A stretch of 64,000 bases of DNA from Rostrohypoxylon terebratum (GCA_022497145.1 MU385864.1:62001-126000), one strand, 5' to 3'; counted from the stretch's first letter, positions 12,504 to 24,867 are shown. Made by a program: numbers and translations. The notes: generated by a model from the letters alone, not told the origin.

Positions 12504-13942
12504 TCAAGCTGTTCTTGTACCCCTATCATCGCTACTCCCTACAAACAATCCTAGGAATCTAAGTAAACCGTTTCGGCAATGGCCTAGAAATGGGTTTTTG
12601 CCCATGAAAACCACATCATGGACCATTTTGCTCTTCTTCTGCATTCTGAACCCTTCTTTCAACATACCTGCCGTATAATCATCTAATATAACAGGAAGTT
12701 TCTCGGTGTTGTGCGCACCTAGCCGTCTAAGGTGTTCAGCTAGCGACAGTGCATCGGCAATGGCGGAAGTGGCGCCTTTGCCGAGATAAGGCGTCATGCT
12801 AAATGTATGTGTTAGATAAAAGCAGACTTTTCTTTCTTGGTTTGTTTTTTTTCAGGGGGATGGCATACCTGTGCGCAGCATCTCCCAGCAGAACGACATT
12901 CTGAGATTTCCATGGTTTTAATTTATGTTGAGTTTTGACGTGAGCCACATACACAGAGTTTGGAATAGCCATTGATATCAACGAGCGGAGGAGAGGATGC
13001 CAATGTTTGGTCCTGATCATCCAGTCCGCTTTCAATTCCTCTGGACTCATTTCATCGGGATGTTTGGTCCGGTCCATGAATTCATTTGTGTAGCAGCCTA
13101 GCCCACACATCAGGTATGATCCCTCCGGATCGAGGGTTTCGAGATCATAGGGTCCATACGGGACTTCCTTGTCCTTGTAGTACGAGACAACCATGGAACT
13201 GCGTGGACCCATAATCTGTCCTCATGTTAATTGAAAAGATTACAGTGTGGGTAACTTCCTGGTTCAATATGTTAAGACTTACAAGGCAACCTGACCCGAA
13301 CGGCATCATCTTCTCTGTCTCTGGAGTGAGAGGCATCTTGAAATATAAGACGGTGATTCCAAGTGTATCCCTCTTTGAGTCAGGGAGGAGCTGCTTCCGA
13401 ATTTTGCTCCCTGCTCCGTCCGCTCCGACAAGAAGATCGCATTCCGTTGAGGTTCCGTCTGTGAAACGGACTTGAACACCGCCATTCCTCAGCACTTGGA
13501 AATTTTCGAACTCGGTCTTCCAGTGGATCACATCGTCCAAGCCCTCGAGTAAAGCGGTCCTCAGTTTCCATCGTGAAACACAACATGCATCGCGGAAGTC
13601 AGGCGGCGTCATGCCTAACTTCACACGGCATTTGTGATCTAGCAGGGCGATATGCTGGCCACGTGGGGGTTGGATGCCGACGGACTTCTCCAATAATTCG
13701 GTGACTGATGCAGGTAGTTGAGCTCTCAACGCAGCAAGCATCTCCTTCGAAAGCAGGATGCGAAAACCAGTCAAAGAGCTTGCTGCCTCATCTCTACCTC
13801 CCCGTTCGTAAACAGCGACAGAAATTTTAGGGTCTCCTCGGAGGAGCTGGGTAAGAACGAGACCTCCGATTCCCGCACCGATGATTACTACTCGGAGGGG
13901 CTTTGGCTTTTCGAGATCATCAATACTGCTCTTTGGGGCCAT
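12504..13942 (-). CDS. FAD-dependent monooxygenase (PHBH/salicylate-hydroxylase fold)
   Basis: A group A flavoprotein monooxygenase predicted to hydroxylate or epoxidise the cluster polyketide using NAD(P)H and O2. Model: complement(join(12504..12798, 12869..13215, 13283..13942)), 433 aa, introns 67 and 70 bp. The N-terminal dinucleotide-binding motif is VVIIGAGIGG (G22-G27), the second FAD motif is LVGADGAG (172-178) and the ribityl-binding motif GDAAHSM ends exon 2 (D332). The start ATG at 13942 leaves a 16-residue lead before the Rossmann strand; an upstream in-frame extension of 28 residues is possible but has no family resemblance. No C-terminal membrane helix is clear. The gene converges on the hydrolase and diverges from the MFS transporter, which places it within the cluster. 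The exact reaction cannot be told from sequence. Confidence 0.92.
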
Positions 13943-14647
13943 TTTCTTTCGAATAAAGATTTGTTCATACGAATGAGTGTTTGCACATACTTGGGTGTGA
14001 ATACTTCGTATCTGAAGGCATTGCACGACTTTTTAGACGTCAATGATTCATACAAATAATAAGTATCTTCCCCTTCACTATCGTATGTTGCCATGATAGC
14101 GAATCAAACATGGGGATGGTAGGTTGGCTGGATTCAAAGTACTCGCGAGGTACAAAGTCTTGTCGCTACTTCTCAGCTACAACCAACGTCTTAGGCGATA
14201 TCCACAGACGGCGCAGGATGTTAGGATCCGATGTCAAAGTTCGACAGGGGTCAGTGGTCCGGCATCGTTCGATGGATTTAAGCCTCTTGTAAGCCAAGCT
14301 ATTCATGAATGTTCTAAAGAACCTGGATTACGATCCTTCATAATTGCAGATGCCGCTAATTTCAGCTATCGTATGGATATCCATAACTCAGCTCCAGTGG
14401 AACTTGAAAGTTGACAAACAACTACAGTCGGGATAATGAGGCCCCTATTGGACGAGGATGTACATGATCCTTCTTGGGCCTCTATCGAACGACTCCTTTT
14501 TAGAAAACATGACATCTCGATTCCAACCATTTGCTATTACTATAGAGCAGTCTTATTACATCTCTCTTCTTGTAGTCTGAAGTGCCTAGCACCCCAACCA
14601 GTCGCTTTGATGACACAAAGAATAGCAATTGAGACGGAATTCTCATC
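13943..14647. promoter_or_regulatory. Divergent promoter between monooxygenase and MFS transporter genes
   Basis: A 705-bp region between two divergent start codons. It is the second bidirectional promoter of the cluster, and coordinated expression of the two genes is plausible. I found no motif that I could firmly match to the PKS/glycosyltransferase promoter by eye. Confidence 0.5.
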
Positions 14648-16729
14648 ATGGTCGAGCTGGAGACCAAGATGACCCCCTCTGAGCCTCAGGCTAACGAGAC
14701 CACGATCGTTGACAATCGCACTCCCGATTCTACCGAAGTTCTGCACAATGCGCAACTGGGTCTCGTTGTTCTAGGGTATTCCCATATTCCTGAGCACTTC
14801 AATACGATAAGTATGCTAACACATTTTACAGACTCTGGATATCACTCTTCTTGTGCTCGCTCGAGACAACCATCGTCAGCACGTCTCTCATTCATATAGC
14901 GAACGACCTCAACGACTTGCAAAACTCAGGGTGGATTGTTATCGCATATCTTTTGACATTCAATGGTGAGTTACATAAACTTTTATCTAAATGATGAAAG
15001 CATGTAATAATCTGCTTTCTAGCGTTCATCCTTATTTGGTCTAAGTTGAGCGACACATTCGGGACCAAATGGCTTTTACTCTCAGCCAATTCTGTCTTTT
15101 GCATCTTTTCTATAGCTTGTGCCGTTTCCAAGACCATGGTCCAATTGTAAGTTGTATAACTAAGTATCTTAGGTATAGATCTGAAACTAAGATATTCTCC
15201 TAGGATTATTTTTAGGGCATTTCAAGGTATCGGAGGCTCTGGGATGTATTCACTTACTTTCGTCATCTTGGCTCAAGTTGTCCCCATGGACAAGCTTGGG
15301 ATTTGCACAGGTATTCTCAGTTCCGTTTTTGCACTAGCTAGTCTACTTGGTCCAATACTTGGAGGTGTGATCTCAGATAGGAGTACATGGCGAGTAAGTT
15401 GGCGTTCCACCGTTCCCATTATACATGCGAGGAAAGTTACTAATGTCACAAAACAACAGTGGATATTTTGGCTTAAGTAAGCTCCCTTCCTTGGATAAAA
15501 TTTCACACAGGGCCAGGTGACTGACGTTTTCTCCTCAGCGTTCCTGGGATCGCCGTTGCGTTCGTAATTCTTGGTAAATTTATGAACAGCGGGAAGTCAG
15601 GCCAGCAAATTCGAACATCTATGAAGACGATGGACATCGTTGGCGCTTTCCTATCTCTTACTTGGGCTATTCTTCTCATCTTCGCTCTCCAAGAAGGCGG
15701 TAAAGCCTATGAGTGGAACAGCGGTGTCATTATCGGAACTTTAGTGAGTGGTATCGCAATGCTCATGGTATTCGCTTTGTGGGAATGGTGGGCATATCAC
15801 CACACGAGCACGGATAGCCTATTTCCAGTTGGCCTACTAAAGCGATCTGTAGTCGTACTATTATTTTTGTGAGAATACTCTTACCATATAATCGATCCAT
15901 AGTTTGTAGCTAACCATACGCACACTCAATAGGAACCTCTTACTTCTCGGATTCACCTTCTACGTTCCAGTGATTCAGATACCACAACGTTTCCAATATG
16001 TGAACGGCCAGACAGCAACACGCGCCGGCATCCTCCTTCTTCCTTTAACACTGGTATCTCCTACGACAGCAATGATTGCTGGCTCTCTAGTCGGGAGACA
16101 CCGCTTCTGGGCCCCGGGCCTGACAATCTTGGGAGGATGTTTGAATCTTGTTGGAATTACTTTAATGAGCACCCTCCCAGTCGACAATGCTGTCCCAGGA
16201 GCTCAATTCGGATACCAAGTAATTATTGGGATGAGTCTTGGGCTTATGACACCCACATTGCTTTATATTCTAAAGATTGAGGTCCCCGAAAAAGAAATGG
16301 CCGGTGCTATGGGAGTAGGGAACAGTACGTGATATTCATTGAGTGTTTCTTTCGATGCAATTGCTAACCCCTATTATTTTAGTGGGTCGGACTTTAGGGG
16401 GTTGTATTGGTCTGGCGATATGCGGATCTGTGTTGCAGTCCGAACTTAACAAACAACTTCCAGAATTCCTCACTCCAGAGCAAATAAAAGCCATCTCTGC
16501 ATCCTCAGGGTCAGCAGCGCAGGTGCTGACTCCTGAGCAGCTAGTCAGAGTAGGTAGAGTATACGGCGATGGCTTCGACTTGGAATTCAAAGCTCTGATC
16601 GCATTTGCTGCTCTCAGTGCAATCACCGCGGTCTTACTTTGGTTCTCTCATACTCGTTCCTTTAAGGGCAGGATCCGGGACGAAGGCTGTGATAATGAGG
16701 ATACTTTTACGGGAATGGCAGAGATTTAA
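14648..16729 (+). CDS. Major facilitator superfamily exporter, 14-helix drug:H+ antiporter type
   Basis: A membrane exporter, probably moving the cluster product out of the cell. Eight exons: 14648..14775, 14832..14965, 15023..15146, 15204..15393, 15460..15476 (17 nt), 15539..15868, 15933..16324 and 16383..16729; introns are 55-66 bp and the protein is 553 aa. After a hydrophilic N-terminus, the first helix ends in SLETTIVST, followed by IVIAYLLTF and the loop SDTFGTKW (a variant of MFS motif A). The antiporter motif appears as LGPILGGVISD in helix 5. Many further hydrophobic segments (LILIFALQ, LLLLGFTFYV, LGLMTPTLLYI, and a last one near FAALSAITAVLL) fit the fungal DHA2 pattern, though I did not count helices formally. 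The 17-nt exon 5 is required to join TWR to WIFWLN. The gene lies at the right end of the cluster. Confidence 0.9.
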
Positions 16730-19700
16730 CTTTCAGGCAATAGAGGCTACTTGTCGTTCTGATAAAGAATGTGGGATAGAGATAGAGATGGAGGTCAGTG
16801 AATACACTTTGAGCTAGGCCTACTAAGATAGGCAATTTGTATAGGTGACCCGATAGCATCCTTGAGCGATTATCAAGTGTTTCTGTTGGGATTTACTCTT
16901 TTCCGTTCTCGTGGAGATCTTACACTAAGCTAGTTCATGCAATTGGCTAGGTAGGTTAGATACTTGTATGCGTGTTCTATGATGGTAATTTGATTAATTA
17001 AGCAATGTAATAAATCACACTGAGTCCAAGATGCTCAAGACATTACCTATCCAATCATTATTTATGGGAATGCTTTGTGATAGACTCATATCATGGTCTC
17101 ATGACTACCAAATAGGATAATGCCAAAGCTGTGATATTGCTCGAAGTTAGGTACATTGCTTACGAGAAATTATCTTGCCCATTGGCTAAAACCATTGTCC
17201 AATATTTGCATTGTCAACATCAACTCCAGGCAAATCGTCATACCTGGGGAAAGTTATCCGGTCTCAAACATGCCGTCACTAGCGCTTATAGCGTGCCATC
17301 ATCATTTGTCATTCTGTTTCTTCAGAATACATGTTCCGCGATCTCCGGGAAGGCATGTTGAGGTAGTTGGAACATTCCGCATAACCTCTTTTCTGTTCTC
17401 ATCCTCTATTTTACTAGTCAAGCTGAGAAAAATATGAGCTATCCATGGATCTTTCCTTGCTGTAAAACGTGATGAACATTCTAGGCGATGTTACTACTAC
17501 CGCCGAGTTCTTACTAATGGATGTCTCAGCCGAGCACAGTACAGGATTTCCTTTGATTAATTGATAGGTTTTCAAGAATAATAAAAGCTAAATGTTGAAA
17601 AGGAGACCGGGCAAGTGGGCCAAGGATCGTGAGCCGAAGATCAACCTCAACGTTATTCCCGCGTACACGTGCTATGCCAGCTAGTTGGACTCGTCCACTG
17701 AGTGCAGAGGATGCTGTATCACATAAGGGTTCTTTTCCGGTACCGGTGCTATTGTTCATGGTCGTTTATTTGACAACAGGTCCACATTCGAGCGGTCCAG
17801 ACAGAACAAGGCTAAGACATCGTCTTGTGTTGCCATTAGACACGATGATAATTAAATCATGGTCCAGGAATATCGGCGCCCAATCGTAAATGCGCATGAC
17901 CCTTCCCCATGGGGAATTCTGATCTCCGGACTTGGCAAGATTGCTGACCCCCTGTGTTCTCACGATTCGGCGTGAGGGACAGCTAGCATCTCATTAGCTG
18001 ACCCCTAAAGTGGGAAGGCTCCCAGGGCTGATTCCAGTGGTACACCTTTCCTACTGGTCCTGCTGGGGTTTGCGACATCCCAGTGGTCTGGATGAAGTGA
18101 ACCGAGATATCCTAGGAAATAAATTATAGAAATCGAAGTATATTCAGCGTTATTAAGCATGTTAGGCGAACTGTCGCGTCCCATGGTACCCCTCAAAGCT
18201 GATGCTACACCAGACCGGCAGTACGAATACGTAAAGGATGTACATTAATAACGTGGCTATACGTAGACTTTCTCATTTTTCTTCTTGTTATGAAGATGTA
18301 ATGTATGTCCCGACTACAGCGTCGGCTGCAAGGCGACCTCTCTAAACTGTTGACCCGTCACACTCGTTTCGCATCGCCCACAATTGGGCAGGGTCTGATT
18401 GGAAGAAGGTCGATGGAAGCGGGAATAGAAGCATTCCTATTTAGGACAACTAGGATCTGAGCAACCATTCACATTTTCCTTTTTTTCTTCCCATACCTTC
18501 TCGTTCTTTCATTTTGTGCTCCTTTTCGGACCGCGTGACCCTTTGAATTTTACTCTGTTAGAAGTGATGCTGACGATCGATTCACCGACGAATGGCCCCT
18601 TCGAAAGGAAACCGGCGACAATTCATCAATTGGCGGAAGGTGGATATTAAACGGTTGTGTTGTGAAGTGTTGTTCACACCTAACTGGCATGTATCACACG
18701 GCGTTGACGACATTTATGTGACGATGACCGAAAAATTCCCTTGCCCCTCTGGATAATATAGAGAAACATGTCAGGGGAGTGAAGTGAAATAATCATGAGT
18801 TGGTCAGTTACTTCTCATAGATGCCTAGGGTAAAGAGGTCATGACTGACGCCGAAGAGGCAATATAACATACCTGGATAGGTACCTACCTACAGTAATTG
18901 GTAAAAGTGCTGTACATAGCTGTTACATGATGGGTAGTATTACCTAGTATGATATCCCCGCTTTCTTCTCTTTCCAGCGGTAATCCCCGTTCCCCCAGAT
19001 CTGGCCGATTTCCACTTGTAGGAATCGTGGTTCCTAACTATTTCCGCAGGGTGCTATCGTTCGGTAAGTTAAACATTTTAGAGTATTATACACGTCTCTA
19101 CATAGTAGTTAGGGGCGTCAATCATGCTCATCATGTCGTGTGTGATTAATTGACAGTCAGCTCATCTTGAACCCATCATTTCCAATTTTACGATCCCTAT
19201 GCCAATGGGATACTACCTACCCATACATACAAAACATCTTATGCAGAATCCCTTGCTTTCCAAGCAGACGGGAGTAATTACTTATCCTGGCTGCTGCTGT
19301 TTTGAGGCGCAATATTACCTATCACGACATCCGTCGTTTGCCTAAGCCGAGGAGGATACCAGTACGATGTAGGTAAGTGGTACATACAAAGGTAGGTATG
19401 TAGGTATATACGACGTCGCAACCTCGTGTCGTCGCGAAAACAAGGATTAACGAGGTAGGATGTGAGGAAAGGAAAAAACCGAACACAGCCAGGGCTGGCA
19501 GGCAAAGGATGGCCAGTCAATCTAGCCAGCTTACGCTCTCATAAGCTTCGGGGAATCATAATTGCAGGCCTATGTACGTCCTTTAGCGCTGTCTGGGATT
19601 TCAAGCAGGTACTGTACATATATGCTGGATCAATGAGGGGAAAGGGAATTGCTGTACATTGGCTTTAGCTTGGGGAGGGGGGGGGGGGAGAAAAATTATT

Positions 19701-21728
19701 GTGTCTGTCAGGGGGGTTTGTTGGCTAACATCACTACAGGCACTTATTCGCGCGCCGTGTGCCGTTCCCACGAGAAATTAAACGCGATTGGACTTCGGTG
19801 AATCTAGTACCAATTCGTTGACCGTTCTACCTCTGGTGTACATCGATGGATACGACAGCGACAGCGAGATGCATATGGTTTCTAAGCTGTAATAGGTGAA
19901 GTTGATCAAGGAAGGAATGCAGCCATCGCAAGCCATCTCACGATATTACCAACAATTTTCGCTGCAGGTTTTTTCTTGGCCCGTCATCTTTTCTTCAACT
20001 CACTTAGCAAGGGTTTCCAGGAACAGCTTGACACTGCAATCGCCCAATAGCAACTTCAGCTTTGGCGAGCTCTCTTAAAGCAATCAGTACTTGGGAAATA
20101 TCCCCAACTTTGTTCTTGAGAGAATAGGAAAGAGGGACGGGGAGAGGGAAGAAAAGAAAAGACGTGTCTCCAATAACCATATAGAACGTCGGGGCCATTG
20201 TTCAATTTGAACGTTTGTGACTTATTAATGATTAGACTATGTACTATTATTTCCGATCTTACGATTTCGACACCTCGCATTGCCTGTTCCGCACTTTGAC
20301 CCCCCTGGCTCTTTTGCAAGATGTACTTCTCCATCTTTCCATTATTTTATTTTCAGCGACTGACGTTGCGCCTCGATTTCATCCACATCCACATCCACAT
20401 GATTCGGCCTTCATGTGTATGATGCGCAAAAGAGGCTCCTCCACTTTCCTTCCCGGCATCGTTCCGGCAGACCAACCCCCTACATACTTGTCCCATTGCC
20501 ACCTTGTCCTGGTACGGTTGTTACCAGTCAAATGTCTCCCCGGTGTTCACAAATACACTACCAACGGTTATCCCACCGGAAGAAAAGACCTTTCGTTACC
20601 AAAGCAGTTGTCTGACTGCCGTCGCGATACCTAACCCATCATACGCTGACGCTGACGACGACTTCGGTCCTTCTCAATTGCTAATGTGCTTAGGGACGTA
20701 AGTTACACAGCTGATCTCTTGTCCGTCGCGTTCGCAAAAGAGGCTGACAGACCCAACTAGTATTCGAGTACCCTGGCGCCGACACTACACGTCGTCTCTC
20801 TCGCTCTCAACCCATGGCAGATCTGCGCCTCGTGCCACTTGCAGCATGCCCCTAGCATAGCCTAGGATAGGTAGGTAGGTAGGTAGGTACTTCATAGCCG
20901 GGGTCTGGGATACCTAAACCAGCCTACCTAAACTAGCCTGATCCGTACGTAGCATTTCGTAGCTTAAGGCGAGCAGAGAAGGAGAGACGAAACCAAGAAA
21001 TAAAAGAGAGCAGAAAAAAAAAGAGAGCGACAAACGGTACCGCGGTCGGGATCGTCCCGCCCCCGAAAATATCCACCAACACTTCTATCTTAGTATTTAC
21101 TAGGATTCCCTTCCCCGGGTTTAACGTACTAGCAGACAGACGACGATCGTCCACTTTCCGTCCCTCCTGCTCTCTTATTAAGCGGACCCAGCCAATCTCA
21201 CCTGTTCCGGGGCTTTCTCCTCCCCCTCGTCCTTTGGCTAACTGCATATATACTTTTGTATACCTTCATCCCGAGGAGACTTGGGATTCGGCGACGATAA
21301 TTGTATGTTATTTACAAACCTGAATAAATTTCATGTTCATTCGGCACGCGCGCAAAAGAGAAGATATCCTGTTTTGTCCCGGTACACCTGTCCAACGTCG
21401 TTGGTGTTTCGAGTTTGATGAGATATACATGATCTCAAACCCCGGAATTCCGCGACACGCAGGGCATTTACGATAATCATTAACTAATAAACCCGTTCCG
21501 GCTTGGGCGTGCTAGAGGTATTGGTTCGCGAAATATCATCGAGAGCATCACCTTGCCCAGAGTCGTCGAAGAAACTAAGATTTAGCTACGCGACCATGAC
21601 CTATTTCCCAACCTGAATCTGTCCCTTTCCCTTCCTCGAAAGTTCCTATTGTTGTTAATTTTTTCACTAATTACCCCCTTTCGCATGGTAATAAAAAGGG
21701 CTTTTAGCATTGGGTGGATAGGGTGACT
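16730..21728. other. 5-kb gene-free region at the right flank of the cluster
   Basis: No ORF here shows a domain, splice structure or composition I would accept as a gene. The stretch contains short tracts such as GGTAGGTATGTAGGTA near 19,390, a 13-G run near 19,677-19,689, (ATCCAC)3 near 20,380 and (AGGT)5 near 20,871-20,889. The last part includes the promoter and leader of the gene starting at 21,729. No transposase-like sequence or terminal inverted repeat was recognised. It marks the likely boundary between the cluster and conserved genes. Confidence 0.6.
20871..20889. repeat. Tetranucleotide repeat (AGGT)n
   Basis: About five uninterrupted AGGT units lie inside the gene-free region. 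The same TAGG/CCTA unit recurs in many intergenic stretches of this window. Confidence 0.85.
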
Positions 21729-23168
21729 ATGGTCGTCAAGCTCGATACGCACCAGACGCCCCTGGAAACCTTTGGACTCCCTTGGACCTCCTGCCATGCG
21801 CACCATCCGGACGACGAGCAGAGTCTCGTGAACAGCAGCAAGTCGCGCTATTTCAGGATCAGCGCATCGGCTCCCTCTTCGCCGCCAAGCGTTTACCAGG
21901 TTTTGAAAACCGGCAATGGCGTTAGCGGCGGAACTGGTGGCGCCGGCCCCAGCGGATATAACCATACGGGCCGCAGGATAGCCAGCTGTCGACCTCGTTT
22001 AGCGAAGATCCAGATAGAGCTTCAGCCATGCCAACTCTCGGCATCGAGGCCGGTATCACCACCGGCAACGGCGCAGGTTGACGGTCGGCCGAAGCCGAAG
22101 AAAGCAAATTCGGCTCCCGAGATTCTACAGTCTCAGTCTCAGCCAAGCTTTGATAGCGAAGCGGGAAAAGAGCGTAGCAGCAGTACTCCATCGTCTCCGA
22201 CTAGGATAGACTCGCCGTCTTCTCGCCTCCCGAGGGCAGCTACGCCCGATGCGGGGCCGGGTGTGGAAGGAGCGAAGGCACCGCCGGCTTTCTATTTTCC
22301 CCGCGAAGCCTTCGCCCCTTCCCCTCTTGTCCTCCGAGCGGAAAAGCGGAGACGGGCGTTAAATGACGTTGACGGACCCGGCACTGGAGAACTTTCGTGC
22401 AAGAAGCGGCGGCTGCGACTGCATCTGGTAACCAGTCGGCTTTCACAGCCGTTCAGCTGGCCCGCAACTCACATATTGAATCGTGAGAGCGGTGATGATA
22501 CTCCTGTGCTTAGCCGATTTCTTAAGCTTGCGGCGATCGGGGCATTGAAAAAGGCCGGCTATCAGAGTGCGCTTGTGCGTAAGGCTGCAATTCTGAATAG
22601 GGTTCGCATCAGCGTGCGCCATGCCGCTGTGCTTCGAGGCCACACGGTGATTGCGGGGATGGCTGCTAGGGGAAATATATTGAGCCATGGCTTACAGTTG
22701 GTGACCACTTCGAACAGCTCGACCGGAGCGCGGTATCCTGGTCTCGCACCTAATCCATACGATCACCCAATACCGCCGGCGTGGCGGCCACATACAACGA
22801 CCTTCCATCCGTCGCCTCCTAGATCGACCTCTCCGGATCGAGGCGGTTCTGTAAGCAGTTCGGAGAGGTCGACTCCGAGTCCGACGACGACACCTCCACG
22901 GTCGAATATCGTTGTAAGGACCCCTTACATACCACTACAGGCAGACGATGAACAAGAGGGAGTTGCATTTCCATCACCAGACCTCGAGACTCGATATGCA
23001 GACCTCTCAGATGATGACATGGACGACGTATATGCCGATTTCGGGGTGCTATTTGGTTCTGGGGCGCAGTCTTCAGAAGGTAGTAGCGGGAGCGGCGAAG
23101 CGTTTAGCGGTGATCACTTCTATGAGGAATACTTGGATGAATTAGACGGGATACGCTGGATAGCATAG
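21729..23168 (+). CDS. Serine/proline-rich protein of unknown function, probably nuclear
   Basis: A single-exon ORF of 479 aa, starting at the first ATG (MVVKLDTHQTP). I do not recognise a named family. Most of the first half is low-complexity Ser/Pro sequence. Near the middle is a basic patch CKKRRLRLHL, a plausible nuclear localisation signal, followed at once by VTSRLSQPFSWPATHI. The next 90 residues (FLKLAAIGALKKAGY, LVRKAAILNRVRI) are the only part that looks folded and helical. The C-terminus is acidic (DLSDDDMDDVYADFG). I have an impression of similar KRRLxLxLVTSRLSxP proteins in other filamentous ascomycetes, but cannot confirm it without a search. No membrane segment or signal peptide is present. 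Coding character is supported by the long open frame and by composition differing from the flanks. Confidence 0.75.
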   Translation: MVVKLDTHQTPLETFGLPWTSCHAHHPDDEQSLVNSSKSRYFRISASAPSSPPSVYQVLKTGNGVSGGTGGAGPSGYNHTGRRIASCRPRLAKIQIELQPCQLSASRPVSPPATAQVDGRPKPKKANSAPEILQSQSQPSFDSEAGKERSSSTPSSPTRIDSPSSRLPRAATPDAGPGVEGAKAPPAFYFPREAFAPSPLVLRAEKRRRALNDVDGPGTGELSCKKRRLRLHLVTSRLSQPFSWPATHILNRESGDDTPVLSRFLKLAAIGALKKAGYQSALVRKAAILNRVRISVRHAAVLRGHTVIAGMAARGNILSHGLQLVTTSNSSTGARYPGLAPNPYDHPIPPAWRPHTTTFHPSPPRSTSPDRGGSVSSSERSTPSPTTTPPRSNIVVRTPYIPLQADDEQEGVAFPSPDLETRYADLSDDDMDDVYADFGVLFGSGAQSSEGSSGSGEAFSGDHFYEEYLDELDGIRWIA

Positions 23169-23682
23169 GGAGCTCATGGAATAGGGTAAGTATTATCGGC
23201 ATGTTGTTGGCTTGGAAGATTTTTAAAGATAACTGTGCACTTTTGAGCCTCGATGGAAGAAGGAAAAGATGGCGTAAAGGTTACTAGGCGATGGAAATAT
23301 GACTGGATTGGAAGTAGGAGGATACCAAACACCTCGTTCGTGGGAATAGAAGCCTACTGTGGCCTCACGGCAAGTTTCAGATGACTCGACGTTCGAATGC
23401 AGAGCTGCAAGGCAATGTTCCCAGCATACATGGAGACTCAACCACGGACGAGCTTTCCTACGATAGCTTGTGGCTGGTTCGGTGCTTGTACTCTTGAAGA
23501 TGCCCTAATGGAGAATATTCCATGAAGGCGGACTCAGTATTTTAGGGAGCATAGGATTTGGGCACGCCCAAATTTTGGTGCAATATATAACAAATATAAT
23601 TTTGTTTCTGCATACCACCTAGGATATGAATTGATCTCTTCACTTTTATTGAATCTTACCCGACCCTCAAAAGGGAACTAGA
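23169..23682. other. Intergenic between convergent genes
   Basis: 514 bp between the stop codons of two convergent genes; it should hold their 3' untranslated regions. No coding sequence is seen. Confidence 0.6.
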
Positions 23683-24337
23683 TTAAACGGGGCCTTGTAG
23701 TTTGTTCGCTCGATCTATAGCGATATCGACCATGGCCTAGGAAAGGACCCACGCCCAGAATTGTCAGTGCATGCTATTCTTTTTCACCTGCGAGGGGGTC
23801 TCGGTAGGTACGCATGATTTAACCTACCTGAATAGCTTCTTGTTCTTCGGCCCGGATATCACCACGGTCGATACGCTCTCGCATATTTTGCATGATAATC
23901 GCTCGACTCCGACCATTAACAAAAACGACATATCGCAGTCCGGGGAACCTAGATTCGTATTCGTCGTTCAGAGCCTTAAGTTTGATAGCCTCTTCCTCCT
24001 TTTCTTTGGAATTTCCAGTGTTGAGATGAGCCTGCTCAGCTCGACTCTGAGCGCTTTCGACCTTCTTCTCTCCTAATCGCGGATGCGAGCCTAGTATCCC
24101 ATGTAACTTCGTTCGAGAATCTGAGCTAGGGGATTGTGCAAGTTGTAAGAGGATAGCCCCAACATGTTTGATCAAAGATGCGTATGAGTGAAACGGATGG
24201 CTTTCATGAATTGATGGGATCGCTAAGTCGTGAAGATCTGCGGATGGCTCGAAGAGCGTATCGAGAGTAGATTTGATGATTTCGTCGTCAGCAGCAGGTA
24301 GCGAGGAGAGAGGCGGTAGAGTTGTTGGAGACGCCAT
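23683..24337 (-). CDS. OHCU decarboxylase (ureidoimidazoline decarboxylase, uric acid catabolism)
   Basis: Catalyses the last step of conversion of urate to (S)-allantoin: decarboxylation of 2-oxo-4-hydroxy-4-carboxy-5-ureidoimidazoline. Model: complement(join(23683..23736, 23828..24337)), 187 aa with a 91-bp phase-0 intron. Family hallmarks are GILGSHPRLGE (H85, P86, E90), SRAEQAHL (E101) and the tail YVVFVNGRSR then MRERI. The second exon AMVDIAIDRANKL supplies the usual last helix, which is why I place the 3' splice site at 23737 rather than reading on to the nearby stop. The start at 24337 (MASPTTLPPL) is the first ATG with a normal N-terminal length. No clear peroxisomal tripeptide ends the protein (it ends QGPV). 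It diverges from PRP19. Confidence 0.88.
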
Positions 24338-24867
24338 TTTACCTTTATTACAACTAAGAATAAAGGGTTCTGTATGCTCGGGTAGAGGCTTAAAAGCCAC
24401 TGGGCTTGTTATCACTGTTATCACTATTTTCACTGTTTTCCATCGCGGAGTACGGCGAAACTTCAGTGCAGTTTTGGTGCAAGTTGAATTCGAGCTATTG
24501 ATTTGTGGTGGGGTTTATTAAAGTATAGGGTACTTAGATACATGTAGGCACTTACGAAGTACATCCGTGACCCGTCAATAATGCACATGCATGTGATTGA
24601 CTTCATTTTTTGGTGGAGCCGAAGCTAGCCTCGCCTTCGGAAAAAGTAATAATCCATTTTCTGGGCATTTCGTAGCAATCGAATTTTGGCGGACCCGATT
24701 ACAATTTTCGGCCAATCAATTCAAAGTCAACATAGCGCGTTTGACTCTACGAAGCTTTTATATGTACTTTGCGCATGCAAGGCAACATTTGAATCTGGGA
24801 AATTTCATCCAGTTCAGCCTCGCCAGCGAATTCTAACATCATCGCTGCTGAACTTAGATTATTCACG
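24338..24867. promoter_or_regulatory. Divergent promoter, OHCU decarboxylase and PRP19
   Basis: 530 bp between two divergent start codons, serving both genes. No specific motif is claimed. Confidence 0.5.
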
